From Zygnema cylindricum (lineage: Eukaryota > Streptophyta > Zygnematophyceae > Zygnematales > Zygnemataceae): DNA of 64,000 nucleotides. Of the stretch, positions 45,414 to 55,960 are shown one piece after another; the first letter of the stretch is position 1, and each line of letters starts with the position of its first letter. The stretch covers positions 74,072 through 138,071 of the forward strand of contig JBBHKE010000221.1 of NCBI GenBank assembly GCA_037447655.1, in the 5' to 3' direction. A model generated the notes under the pieces. The model was not told where the DNA came from, ran no database searches, and saw nothing but the letters and a program-made list of their open reading frames with translations. Position numbers and translations under genes: made by a program.

Positions 45414-46268
45414 TCTTCCTCTCATCACGCTTCCGCTCGTCTCCACCGTTCCTCTCATCACGCTTCCCCCAATCATCACCAGCTGGAAATGCATTCACCC
45501 TCTCACTTCCCCTACGAAGCTCCAAAGTGCTTTCCCTCACAAGAATTATCCCCATGGTAAAGGTCCAAGTCCATGAGGAGCCATCCATTGCGTGCATACG
45601 ACAAATGATGTTTTCGTACTCATCTGGGAGTTTCATAAGTAGTGTATTAATCTTCCTCTCCTCAGATTCTACATATCCCGCACTAGCTAGCTCAACATAT
45701 AATGCAGCAATATCATTGCAAAACTCTATCATACTACCGCCTTTATAAACATAGGCCTCTATTTCCTGTTTTCTAACTGCTGCCTCTGAATAGTCTCACT
45801 CTTATAAATCTGAATCAGTGATTCCCATATCTTTGAAGACTTCGTTAGACTTAAAAGAGTGATAGCTATGGACTTAGACACATATCTAAGAATGAGATGT
45901 TTTGCTATATTGTTTTTGTATTCCCATATTTTTCTGTCATTTTCTTCATTTTTAATCCCTACAAGTGGTACCATAGCTGAGAGCCTAGCTCCCCTCACCA
46001 TATGTGTCCCTTTTTCCTTCTCCCCTATTTCCCCATCCACGGAAAGATTTTTCCCTTCACCTTCCGTTGCATCTGAACTCTGGTTGATATTCTGGGCAGC
46101 CTCAGATGATTCTCCATTGTAATCTCCTCCAAAGCCAGGTGGCGAACATCTCACTTGTCCCGAAACAATTCCCCATAAGTGCTTCTCGAAAAGCAATCCC
46201 TCCATTGTAAACTCCCAATAAGTGAAGTCTGTTCCACTCAACATAGGCACCCTAGATGGTGGGCCCAT
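45403..46268 (-). pseudogene. Copia-type gag of the nested element
   Basis: It starts MGPPSRVPMLSGTDFTYWEF, the copia gag N-terminal pattern with the start ATG inside the primer-binding site. A 169-codon frame includes an acidic insert and IAKHLILRYVSKSIAITLLS, IWESLIQIYKS. A one-base shift at ~45760 then leads to EIEAYVYKGGSMIEFCNDIA and LLMKLPDEYENIICRM (UBN2-type). No zinc knuckle is seen before it ends at the inverted LTR fragment. Gag would assemble the particle; this copy is broken by the shift. Confidence 0.75.
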
Positions 46269-46272
46269 AACC
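46258..46272 (-). promoter_or_regulatory. Half-tRNA primer-binding site of the nested element
   Basis: On the minus strand GGTTATGGGCCCACC directly follows the LTR. Fifteen bases are complementary to the anticodon arm of plant initiator tRNA-Met. The ATG within it begins gag at 46268. Confidence 0.85.
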
Positions 46273-47465
46273 TAAAACTGTGATACCTCCATTGGCTCTC
46301 AGAGTAAGCACATCCAAAAGAAGCTAATCTAGATAGTGCCGACTCCAAGTTGATATGAACCCAAATGACTGACCCCTTGACAGTCAGAAACACAATATAT
46401 AGATTCACCCATGTGAAATAACACATTCTGTGTGCTCAGTTCCACCACAGAATGCAAAGTTAGAATATGAGATTTGGACACATTCACCCACTTTGACTTT
46501 CCCTTAGAAATGCAGCCACCCTGGCAGACAAAAACTATGACCGGCTAAACCCGTGTGTAGCGCGGACTCCCGTGAGTCCGGAGCAAAAAGAATCACTGAA
46601 AATAGTCAAGTAAATTGATAGTTATGGCTGGCCAAAGTTTGCCATTTATACAAGGTGCTCTCTGGGAGAGGCGCTACCTAGCTAAAATTTTCTAAGTCCT
46701 ATTCCTCCTCTAAAACTCTATCTACTGAAGTACGGCACCAATCAAATTACTGTGTTGTACAGAAAAGTACCGGTGCCGGTGTACTTTCTGTACGGCCATT
46801 GTACAACATGGCCAAATTGTTGACACGTGTCATAGTCGGATTTGTTCCCGCAATCTCCGGAGTTGCCGCAATCCAACATTGTCGCGCCACGTGTCACATG
46901 ACGTGGCGATGGCTGAAAAACGCCAAAAGTATATGTTCCTTGATCGCGGCGTCTATCGTGGCCGTCCGATCAAATCGGATACAATTGTAGTCGTTGAAAA
47001 TACGCGCACGATATTTTTTTCGCGTTCGAAACAAATGCGCGGTATCCGTTATATAAAATACATTAAATCGTACTCCGTACTATACAAAACTGTATCTATG
47101 CATTACGTATCTATTTTCCGTTATACGAACTAGTCTACGTGTAAAAATATAAATATCTGTCAAACCTATTATACTCTAGCACTGGCTTTGGACTTATTGG
47201 TTAAAGCTAACGGCTAGTTTGACGTACGGCAGGTACCAGGATCAAATCCTGGGTGAGTCAAACATTTTAGATAATTGTATCAAGATTTGCCTTCCAGTCT
47301 TCTTTGGAGAGCCTAAGCAGCCATTGATCCAACTCCTCTTCAAGTCTTCAGTGACTGCGACAAGTGTGGGGACTTGAGGGAAGAGTTAGAGGCAGGCTGT
47401 CACTGTCCCCTTTTTACCTTTTATTTTTACAATCTCTAGACCTAGAAAATACTTAAATTTCAACA
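46273..47465 (-). repeat. Copia A 5' LTR (1193 bp)
   Basis: It matches 43134-44327 throughout with scattered differences. Its inner end reads ...CAGTTTTA instead of ...GAGTTTCA, so the terminal CA is mutated. The tRNA-like module is present (GATCAAATC near 47250). Confidence 0.9.
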
Positions 47466-47470
47466 AGCTT
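47466..47470. repeat. Target-site duplication AGCTT, right copy
   Basis: Identical to 43129-43133. See the nested element. Confidence 0.9.
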
Positions 47471-48236
47471 CGGGGGAAAAACATCAACATACTCCTCGAG
47501 AAGTTTTGTCACGACTTCCGGGGCCTCTTCGGAAGTCTTTGTAGTGTCGTCACTTTCTTTTGAGTCGAAGTCAGAGTCTCTCTTCTTCCATTCCTCCCGA
47601 ATATCCTCCTTTGCCTCCTCCATAGGGTGGTCGACCGCCATACCAATCGTCTCCCCCTTTTTGAGCGCCATCTTTAGCTGTATGGCCGAAAGTAGGCGTC
47701 CCTCTTCCGCTCCCTTACCAGCCGCTCCCGCTTTTACCTCAAACTCTTTTTCACCTTTCTTCACTCTCATGTCGCCACATCTCCAGTCGATCGTCGGATT
47801 CCATTTTTGTAGCCACGGCTTCCCCAGGATTACCTCATGGTCTCCAAGAGGTAATACATGAAGTGTGTCGTACCATTGGAAACTCCCAATTATGACGCGT
47901 AACCTCGAAGTACGATGGGTAATGGCTAAGGAACTTACGTCGGTCAATTATCGTTGGATTCCATTTTTGTAGCCACGGCTTCCCCAAGATTACCTCATGG
48001 TCTCCTAGAGGTAATACATGAAGTGTGTCGTGCCATTGGAACCTCCCAATTACGACTCGTAACCTCGGAGTACGATGGGTAATGGCTAAGGAACTTACTT
48101 CGGTCAATTATACCAACTGACGATCCTTAAGCACCACGAGAGGAAGTTTCAATCTTTTCACCATCACCTCATTGATGAAATTCCCTGATGCACCAGAGTC
48201 CATCATGAAACTAACTGCTCTCACTCCGATTCGACA
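47471..48236 (-). pseudogene. Chromovirus aspartic protease, with 160-bp tandem duplication
   Basis: On the minus strand SFMMDSGASGNFINEVMVKR carries the DSGA catalytic motif. After a TAA, the following segment (SLAITHRTPRLRVVIG; HVLPLGDHEVILGKPWLQKW) is present twice in tandem, offset by exactly 160 bp (repeat starts 48110 and 47950). 160 is not a multiple of 3, so the frame breaks. It then continues as CGDMRVKKGEKEFEVKAG and an acidic linker to EEYVDVFPPK, where the nested element is inserted. Confidence 0.85.
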
Positions 48237-49206
48237 TCAAAATATCAAACGGTCTCCTCCTTCACCAGCTAATCTCATGACGTTAAGTTTGCCTTTTTTG
48301 GAACTTCTTCGTTTTGGGCACTCTCGGGCCATATGGTCCGAGGATCCGTATTGGAAGCACAAACCGTTTTGCTTCCTGCGTTGGAGCTCCTTGGGGGACA
48401 AGTCATTGGTCTTGGCTTTGGTAGTCTTCTTCTTTTTCCGCAGCACGTTGACCACCTCCTTATCCTCATTAATTGCTCCGAGCTCCATGGGAGTGGGACC
48501 ATCATCGTGTCGACCTCCTCCGCCACTGCTCGACCCATAATGGTAGGGTCTACGAAAGGTAAAGTCTACCAAATCGGTCCGTTCAGCAAACTGAATGATT
48601 GCCGAGAGACTAGGAGGTGTACTTTCCCTTGCCAGCCATTGCTCCACATCTCTACGAATGGATGCTTTAAGCCCCTTCACGTAGCGATCCACGACTTCAT
48701 CCTCCGTCATCGTAGGTATTTGAACCTTGCACTCCAAAAACCGCTGTGTAAACTCCAACACTGAAGTTCGTTGTTTCAATACTGCAATTTTATCTCTCGC
48801 AGCCTTAACCGTATAGACAAGTTGCCAAGAGTCGCGGAGGAGTTAGATGAGTAGAGCCCAAACAATCGGCGTCTCATCGTTTTCCACCATTGTCCTCCAC
48901 CATGCTCCCGGTGCTCCTTTAAGAAGACCACCCGCGTAGTGAATCTTCTTCGGTGTGATAGACTAGGAAAATTTTCGAGATAATTCGCAATGGAGAACAA
49001 CCACGTGTCAAGGTTCTTGTGCCTGGCCGGATCAAAATCGTCGGGAAGTCTTAACTTCGGTCTCCTTAAGTCTCTCTCCTCCCCTCCATGGGGACGTTCG
49101 CCAAGACGAGCTTCCAATGTTGTGACGGTGTTGCTCAGTTGCGCATTCTGTAATCTAACGTTTTTTTAACTCTCGGAGAACTTGCATTAACATTTTTGCG
49201 GTGGAC
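48237..49206 (-). pseudogene. Chromovirus gag, copy 1
   Basis: From the N-terminal region at the assembly gap (AEMLAQVL-like, shifted), through LPDDFDPARHKNLDTWLFSI and ANYLENF, a shifted stretch, then MKQRTSVLEFTQRFLECKVQ, VDRYVKGLKASIRRDVEQWL (retrotransposon gag capsid) and a zinc knuckle CFQYGSSDHMAREC in which the second Cys is Tyr. A TGA at 48237 separates it from protease. The frame is shifted near 49000 and 48780. The 5' LTR is not present; the gap lies there. Confidence 0.85.
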
Positions 49207-49216
49207 NNNNNNNNNN
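49207..49216. other. Assembly gap (10 N)
   Basis: Ten N, where a chromovirus gag meets a copia gag remnant. The join may not be real. Confidence 1.
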
Positions 49217-49483
49217 CCCGAAGTAACACTTCAACCAGTATAAATAGTTTCAAGATCATCCGACAAAAAGACGTTGAAACTGACTCACAACACTAAAAAG
49301 CCAAACCATAATAATATATTTTAAACCACCCTTATGATTAACCTGATCCTTGATAGACCAACTCATCAAAGTCGAACCAAACCAATAAAACATCTTAAGA
49401 CTCACCTTAGTTTCCTCCGACAAAACCCCATCAGACACCACGAAGGCTCCCATGTGGGTAGCCATGGGTGTGGGCCCATAACC
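49217..49483 (-). pseudogene. Copia family B leader and gag remnant
   Basis: On the minus strand, GGTTATGGGCCCAC (49470-49483) follows the LTR end CAACA. The ATG within it begins MGPHPWLPTWEPSW, like MGPHHWLP of the 24-kb copy, but the frame then degenerates and stops. The rest up to the gap has no clear gag motif. Confidence 0.65.
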
Positions 49484-50512
49484 TGTTGTTCATAGCCCTT
49501 TTCAGCCATGAATGTACCCTCGGAAGCACCACAGACTACCCCAAAACAGCCTCCTTTGATTCCACTCAGAATTCTACAAAATAACCAAACCAAGCTGAAA
49601 CTACTCAACCAGATAGTTCCTAGTCCAATTAGTATTCCCACCAAATTTTATATAATAATACCAAACCGAAAAATCACAACACTCAGTCAAAGTTGCAGAA
49701 AAACAGCCTACTAGAACTTTGATAAATATGACCAACTTCACAATGAAGCCCCAAGCAAACCAGACACACAATAGGTCTGCAAATTTGCGACAATATTGCC
49801 AATACAAAGAGGAACACACATGCAAAATTTCAGATAATTCTGCTAATAAAACTGAGAGCAATTCTCAGATGAAAATCCCAAAAAGGAGCACAAACACTTT
49901 CTGTCCAAAAAGTTCCTAAGTCTAGAAAGACTAAGTCCTACAAATATATACTACAGCTTACTACTAACTGTGCGGAGGCATACCAGCCGTACGTAATCAA
50001 TCGACTACCTCTATTAATGTGAGTGTACCTGAGAGCTACAGTAATAATTAATACACGGGACAAACATTGATAAATATTTACAAGTCTTACAAATTCCGTC
50101 AAACGAATCGAGACTACAAATTCCGTCAAATGAATCAGGACCGTCCAAAATAAATATCATGTGATGGGAGCGATTTCGCGTCCCTCACCAAACTGACGAC
50201 ACAGCCGTCTGTAGCTCCGGTGGCGTCCAATTCATCACATGTTTGACCGCCACATTATGTTTTGTACGGCTGACATACAATTCAAATCATTTCGAATATT
50301 AATCATCGCATCGCTTCGCGATCCGCCGTTTATTTCTCCAACACATTGCGCACCTTCGTCTACGTTTCTTCGCGTCACTTGAAGTCCAATTCCGTACGTT
50401 CCAATAAACTTAGTACCTAGTACGCAAGCTGCTATGACTGCGATGTGACCAGCGCAGCATGGCATCATAGCAATGTGATACAGAGAGGACTAAAGGTTTC
50501 CAAAAACCAACA
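49484..50512 (-). repeat. Copia family B LTR (1029 bp) between a PPT and a PBS
   Basis: On the minus strand it starts TGTTGGTTTTTGGAAACC and ends CTATGAACAACA. It is preceded by a polypurine tract (complement of CTCCCCCAAACCTTTAGA, 50513-50530) and followed at once by the half-tRNA PBS. So it serves as a 3' LTR for what lies upstream and a 5' LTR for what lies downstream. Its length agrees with the 1039-bp solo LTR at 52.2 kb. Confidence 0.75.
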
Positions 50513-50769
50513 CTCCCCCAAACCTTTAGACTCTCTCAGCCACTAAGTTTACATTTCTCCCTTCTCCCCTTTTGTTCACCCATCACCACCGCTTCGGCTA
50601 ACGTTACCAGTGATTCAAATAATTTCGTACGTTGCTCCCCCAATTTGCAGATACATTCGAACCTCACTATTAAATCAAGATAGCATTAGAATCTCATAGT
50701 GTAACCACGAAACATTTTATATGCACGAAATGATACGCACTCACTAAACTGAATTTTCAAAACAACAAT
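50513..50769 (-). repeat. PPT plus truncated copia B LTR start
   Basis: From 50769 on the minus strand, TGTTGTTTTGAAAATTCAGT and GTGAGGTTCGAATGTATCTG match the first ~200 bp of the solo LTR at 52226. It then runs into the PPT at 50530. It looks like what is left of an element after a large internal deletion. Confidence 0.5.
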
Positions 50770-51297
50770 GTTGCCATGTGTCATCCAGAGTGGCGGCGTC
50801 CGCAAACCGCCAAATTTTCCTTCCGCGAAGCCGACGCTAACCACGGGGGTCCGATTTATTTCGGCATTTAATACGGACCGTCAAAACAAATGTTCGTACT
50901 ATTTGTTACGTCCGTACTTTAAAGTACAAATTTTTCTATGCCCTATAAACCGTAATCCAGTTAAATGGAAAACCTTACTAGATACAATTTAAATATCTAC
51001 CAAACCCAATATGTCTTAGCACTAGTCCTAGACTAAACAGATAAGGCTACGCCTACGGGTTACTTGACGGACGGTAGGTACTAGGATCAATTCCTGGGTC
51101 TTTCATATACCTTTTTGGTAAGTCTACCAATTCTACACCCTGTATCCATAGAGAGCCTAGGCAGCCATGACTCTAACTCCCTATCCAGCCTTCAGTGACT
51201 ACAACAAGTGTGGGGGCTTAGAGAAGGGAGTTAGAGGCAGACTGCCTCTGCTCTTTTTCTATACTAAAACAGACCTAAAAAATACATAAATATCAAT
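50755..51297 (-). repeat. Partial copia family A LTR
   Basis: It matches the right half of the family A LTRs (TTGCCATGTGTCA, CCGCAAACCGCCAAATT, B-box-like GATCAATTC, GCCTTCAGTGACTACAACAA, AGTTAGAGGCAGACTGCCTC) and ends ATAAATATCAATA at ~51294. It directly interrupts the protease of chromovirus copy 2 after DSGASGNF. Confidence 0.65.
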
Positions 51298-52220
51298 AGA
51301 AGTTCCCCGACGCGCCGGAGTCCACCATGAAGCTAGTTGCGTTCACTCTAGTCTGACCTTGAAATATTAAAGGATCTCCCCCTTCACCAGCTAACCTCAT
51401 GACGTTAAGCTTGCCCTTTTTAAGACCTCTCCTTTTTGGGCATTATAGGGCCTTATGATATGGGGAACCGCACTGGAAACATAATCTGTTTTGCTTCTTC
51501 CGTTGGAGCTCCTTGGGGGACAAGTCATTGGTCTTGGCGTTGGTAGTCTTCTTCTTCTTCCAAAGCACGTTGACCACTTGTTTATCCTCATTAATCGCTA
51601 CGAGCTCCAAGGGGGTTGGACCATTATCACGTTGACCTCCCCCGCCGCTACTCGACCCAAAGTGATAAGATCTACGGAAGGTGAAGTCCACCGAATCGGT
51701 CTGTTCCGCAAAGTGGATAATCGCCGAGAGGCTAGGAGTCATACTTTCCCGAGCGAGCCATTGTTCCACATCTGTACGAATGGAGGCTTTGAGCCCTTTC
51801 ACGTAACGGTCCACGACTTAGTCTTACGTCATCGTGGGTATTTGAACTTTGCATTCCAAGAACCGCTGCGTGTACTCCAACATCGAGGTACGTTGCTTAA
51901 AAACCGCAATTTTATCCTTTGCAACCTTAACCATATTGACTGGTTGCCAAGAATCACGTAGGAGTTGAATGAAAAAGGTCCAATCAGCTAGTGTCTCCTC
52001 GTTTTCCACCATCGTCCTCCACCATGCTCCCCCTGCCTCTTTAAGAAGACCACCCACGTAGTGAACCTTCTCACGGTCCGACAGGCTAGAAAAATTCTCA
52101 AGATAATTCGCGATGGAGAACAACCATGCATCAAGGTTCTTGTGCCTGGCCGGGTCAAACTCGTCGGAGAGTCTTAACTTAGGCCTCCTCAAGTCTCTCT
52201 CCACGCCTCCATGAGGTCTT
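51298..52220 (-). pseudogene. Chromovirus copy 2 gag and start of protease
   Basis: On the minus strand: LRRPKLRLSDEFDPARHKNL, WLFSIANYLENFSSLSDREK, FKQRTSMLEYTQRFLECKVQ, VDRYVKGLKASIRTDVEQWL, then a knuckle CFQCGSPYHKAL*C with a stop inside, GKLNVMRLAGEGGD and MVDSGASGNF at the break. The second Cys of the knuckle is intact here, unlike in copy 1, and the capsid frame is longer, so this is the better gag. The N-terminus is split off by a solo LTR. Confidence 0.85.
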
Positions 52221-52225
52221 TCACC
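52221..52225. repeat. Target-site duplication TCACC, left copy
   Basis: TCACC precedes the solo LTR and is repeated at 53265-53269. Confidence 0.85.
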
Positions 52226-53264
52226 TGTTGTTTTGAAAAGTTTGTTTCGTGAGTACGCGACAGTTCGTGCGCTATGGAATTTAATGTGGAGGTTTGAATG
52301 GATTCATGGATTGGGGGAGCGAACGAACGGATATAACTTAAGTGATGTAAAAGACTCGCTAAGAGGCGGTACAAGCATTGACAAATGGACGGCGGATCGC
52401 AAAGCGATCCGATGTGGAATAAACGAAATATTAAAATAGGCATCGCCGGTACGGCGCAGTTGCAACGCAGACAGGACAACGCAACTGCGGTTACCTTGAT
52501 ATGATCCGCGCGGACAAAGTAGCTGACGCAGCTGCGGAAAATGTAACTAATATAGATTTTGAGTAATGATATTTGTTTAGTGGTTTCTTAGTGGTAGCTT
52601 GGTTTTTGACGTACGAAGATTGTGGAGATGTCGGTGTAATTATTATGTACAACATAGGTTTGTCTTTTTGCTAATTAGTTATTAGTGTAGATTTGTTTGG
52701 TCTGACATACCTCGAACTATTCGGGTATACTTACGATAGTTTAGGAATATGGTAGATACCGTACGGCTGGTATGCCTCCGTACATTCAGTAGTGAACTCT
52801 TTGAGTATAACTTGTAGGACTTAGAATATTGTGAGTATCACAGTCAAGTTTATCAAAGCAATGGCAGACTGTTTTCTGCATCTTTGACCTGTTGGTGTGA
52901 TCACTCTGTTTGGTGATTCATGTGAAACTTTGTGGAGTCATTCTATGATATATAATCTATATGTGTGTGGAGTTTCATTGTATTCCAGTATCTCTGTAAG
53001 ATTATGTGAGCAGTCAAAGTGGTTTGTTTGTGAAGCTGTCAGCTGTTTTTGTGAAACTCAAGAGCTTATATCTTCTAGATGCCTTAGTGGATTTAGCTGT
53101 AACTTTGGTAGATTATAGTGTATAGATTATACTGCATATTGGAGCAGTTTGAGGTGATTCTGTTTATATTGGAGTCATCTGTGCTATCTGAAACACAGCT
53201 GTTTGAGGGGTAGTTTGCGGGGCTTCCGAGTGTAGTCCATGGCTGAAATAGGCTATGGACAACA
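52226..53264 (+). mobile_element. Solo copia family B LTR (1039 bp)
   Basis: It starts TGTTGTTTTGAAAAG and ends GGCTATGGACAACA with a perfect TCACC duplication. It shares GGTATGCCTCCGTACATTCA and TTTTTGCTAATTAGTTATTA with the LTRs at 10.5-12 and 26-29 kb. It is inserted in the gag N-terminal region of chromovirus copy 2, in the opposite orientation, and left by LTR-LTR recombination. Confidence 0.9.
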
Positions 53265-53410
53265 TCACCAAGACGAGATTCCAAGGTTGCCACGGTGTCG
53301 CTCAGATGAGCATTCTATAATCTCACATTTTTTAACTCTCGAAGAACTTGCGCTAACATTTCCGCTGTGGATACGCCGTGTTCATCCATGCTATCGAGTC
53401 ACAAGGAAGG
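53265..53410 (-). pseudogene. Chromovirus copy 2, gag N-terminal piece
   Basis: On the minus strand ATGTTAGCGCAAGTTCTTCG and CGTGGCAACCTTGGAATCTC match the same region of copy 1 (49206-49100). It starts directly after the PBS and is cut by the solo LTR. Confidence 0.7.
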
Positions 53411-53422
53411 GCTTCGATACCA
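53411..53422 (-). promoter_or_regulatory. Chromovirus primer-binding site
   Basis: TGGTATCGAAGC on the minus strand, beginning two bases after the LTR end TTTTACA. It resembles the tRNA-iMet 3'-end type TGGTATCAGAGC, with changes in the AGA part. Confidence 0.7.
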
Positions 53423-53423
53423 A

Positions 53424-53902
53424 TGTAAAAGGGAAACAAAGTAACCCGCAACACACCACAATGCACAGCAGAAAGACTCTAAGGATTCCCTCGTAGCAAC
53501 AACAACTGTACACAACACACACGGATAAAGGTTAAGCTTTATTATTCGGAAGCGGATTACAAGTTGAAAGCTCGATGCGAAGGTCTACTCAAAGATTCTA
53601 CTGTTGACTAAATTTACTGCACTATTTAAACTAATAAGCTGGTAGTCAACTAGGTACTATCTTTATGTACACGTGGACCTTCTCGGTCAACCATGATCTA
53701 TCCAACTATCTTCCAAAACAATGTAGTCAAATCTACATTCTGCGGCGTTGCTATACTGCTACGCTGCATTGCTATGCTAGAATACTAAGTTGCAACGTTG
53801 CTATGATCGCTACTCTGGCGTCGCAACTGCGTTGCTCTGGAACCGCATGTATAGCAGCCTTGACCCTAACAATAATGTACAATTCTCTATAACCCCGTTA
53901 CA
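53424..53902 (-). repeat. Chromovirus copy 2, 5' LTR (479 bp)
   Basis: TGTAACGGGGTTATAG to CCCTTTTACA on the minus strand, aligned throughout with 37929-38394. The flanks (CATGG after 53902 versus GTATA before 37929) do not match, so the two LTRs belong to different insertions. Confidence 0.85.
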
Positions 53903-55564
53903 CATGGCAACCTGCAACCTATTATCTAATTCCTAACTTTAGTTTGTGATTTAATGCCAACAAGAATGTAGCAAATCAGTTAATGATTTAGGGCCATTTG
54001 AGCCGAAATCAAGAAAGTGTGGTTAACGATACAACTACAAACGAAAAAAATGAAACTGAAACGGTTACGCGCCATATACCCGTTATGGTCGACTAAGGGC
54101 ATTTTCCCATGTAACCAAACTTAGTTTTCTATTTTCTTTTTTAGCGAAGATTATCCATACTAAACTTGCGACTATTGATGATGTTTACAAAATAGCGACG
54201 GTTGAGGATGTCTAGTTTCTTTTGACATTGTAGATGTTTAGAGTTTGTGGCATTTTGACGTCACGCTCACTTATGTTACTGTCGACTTCTCGAACTCCAA
54301 AACTTTCCGCCATGGTTTCCCGATTTTTTCTTTTCATCCTTTCTCACTCTACTTGCCATCAAAATACTTCCTAAGTTAGTAAAAAGTAATATTTTTTACA
54401 ATCTTTCATTTGATACCACTATAATTGTTTTTTTGCTAAAAGGATTGTGAGATCGACGTGATAGTGGGAGAGGGAGAGAGAAAGAGGTGCCTTCACGACC
54501 TTCACTTTTGCCAAATGGCATCTGTTGCTCAAGATCCCTCACGGCCCCTACACAGAAAAAAGTCGGTATAGGTTGGAAAAAGAGAATGGATGTTTTTTAA
54601 GGTACTCCACGTATTTCAAAAAAAATATGATTAAACTCTGACGCGTGCAATATCGTCTTCCTATTCATTCACATCATGAAACTTTAGTTAAAATCACCTC
54701 GCAAAGTGATTTGAGTAGAAGTTTGAAGATGAGTTGGAGGGACGGGAAAGTGGGTCGAAACACACTAGACAACAAACTACAGAACATTTTAAAATCCAAA
54801 GTGACTCAAATTGTAATATGGTTTTTTTATATTTTTCCTATTTTAGATTTTCTAATGTTGTATATCCGCAAGGTTTTGCCGATAATCGATATGTGCATGT
54901 TTTTGGCTTGCCTATAATCAATATATTGGCATGATATATCGATACAAGTGTTATCGCCGATAAAATAGCGATAGTATCGATTTTTTTATCGGGAAAACAA
55001 CGATAATGATAATTATCGCCGATAATTGTACGGTTTGTACAATGCATACGTATTTTTTATTACGTCATACTGGACCGTCGTTATTCCATTACACATTTAC
55101 GGAACAGATTGTTACACGTGGCATGCCACACTATATATAGAGAAAAATATTATACAATATAATATAAATTACTATTTTATACCGTACTATATTTGTTCAC
55201 TTCTCGCAGATAAAGAATTTGTAGGTCTCAGAGTGATATATCGGGACCCTTTACTGTTCAATAACCTATAACTATCGGTTTCAATGTTTTGGCGAGAAAT
55301 TTATCGGCGATACACAACACTAAGATTTTCTTGTTGCGGTTTAAGTTTTGGAGGAAATTGACAAGAAAAAATCCTTACTTTATCACATAGTAAAGTGCCC
55401 CAAAGGAATAAAATGATTTCATTATTTTTCAATATAGGTATTGTTAACTAACAAACAATTCACGTACAATAAAATTTCGTATACAGTCCACGGTCAGATT
55501 TAACATCCAAAAAAATATTTATTGCTTGATATTGGTAAGTATCTTCCATATGTGGGTCTAACAA
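53903..55564. other. Intergenic DNA: degraded DNA-transposon ends and ATCG-rich repeats
   Basis: No gene. TAAGGGCATTTTCCCATGTA at ~54094 resembles the Harbinger-like termini at 8.1 and 8.8 kb. At 54890-55320 there are many ATCGATA / TTATCGCCGATA words like those at 21.3-21.7 kb. The ORFs at 54.6-55.3 kb have no motif. Confidence 0.45.
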
Positions 55565-55960
55565 CTTAGTGTGACACCATGTACTTGAAACTTAGCAAAC
55601 TTACCTTGTTTTTTAGTGGAGATCCGGTGGTCACGGATTTTAGGTGACCCAATGTGTAACAACGAAATTGTTTCTTAAAGATGTGACAATTGTATATGTC
55701 GACAATGCTCGTGATGGTTGTCAACGTCTACAATCTGTGATGATGCACGATGATGTTTGAAATCACTTGTGATGTTGATGTCTTTCCGTGACATTGTAGA
55801 CGTACCGCCGTCTAACCTGCGCCGATTCATAGATGAAGAAGATTCTCTTTGCCTTTGCATCTCTTTTTGGATCGACGTGAAATGGCATTGGAATCTTGCG
55901 ACCCCTGCAAAAAAAATCCTTATCAGACGAAAACGGACAAAACAAAACAAATAGTGTACT
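55565..55960. mobile_element. Third partial copy of the Harbinger-like repeat
   Basis: GTGTGACACCATGTACTTGA and GGAGATCCGGTGGTCACGGA match 8827-8905, and the similarity runs through to the FHVD...DAKAK stretch (minus strand, 55880-55820) and a TTTTTTTTGCAG block. Only one arm is present. Confidence 0.6.

Larger units (their letters stand above)
43134..47465 (-). mobile_element. Gag-only copia-type LTR element nested in the chromovirus
   Basis: This 4332-bp element lies on the minus strand: 5' LTR 46273-47465, PBS 46258-46272, gag 46268-45403, acidic ORF 45036-44356, PPT AAAATAAGGGGAG (complement of 44328-44340) and 3' LTR 43134-44327. LTRs are TGTTGAAATTTAAG...GTTTCA with a perfect 5-bp duplication AGCTT. 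There is no protease, RT or integrase, so it depends on other elements. Such elements with gag and no pol have been called TR-GAG. A 377-bp inverted fragment of a related LTR interrupts the internal region. Confidence 0.9.

Noticed and set aside
37929-53902. One single chromovirus spanning both LTRs
   Set aside because: Gag occurs twice (49.2-48.2 and 53.4-51.3 kb) and the flanks of the two LTRs (GTATA, CATGG) do not match, so there are two insertions.
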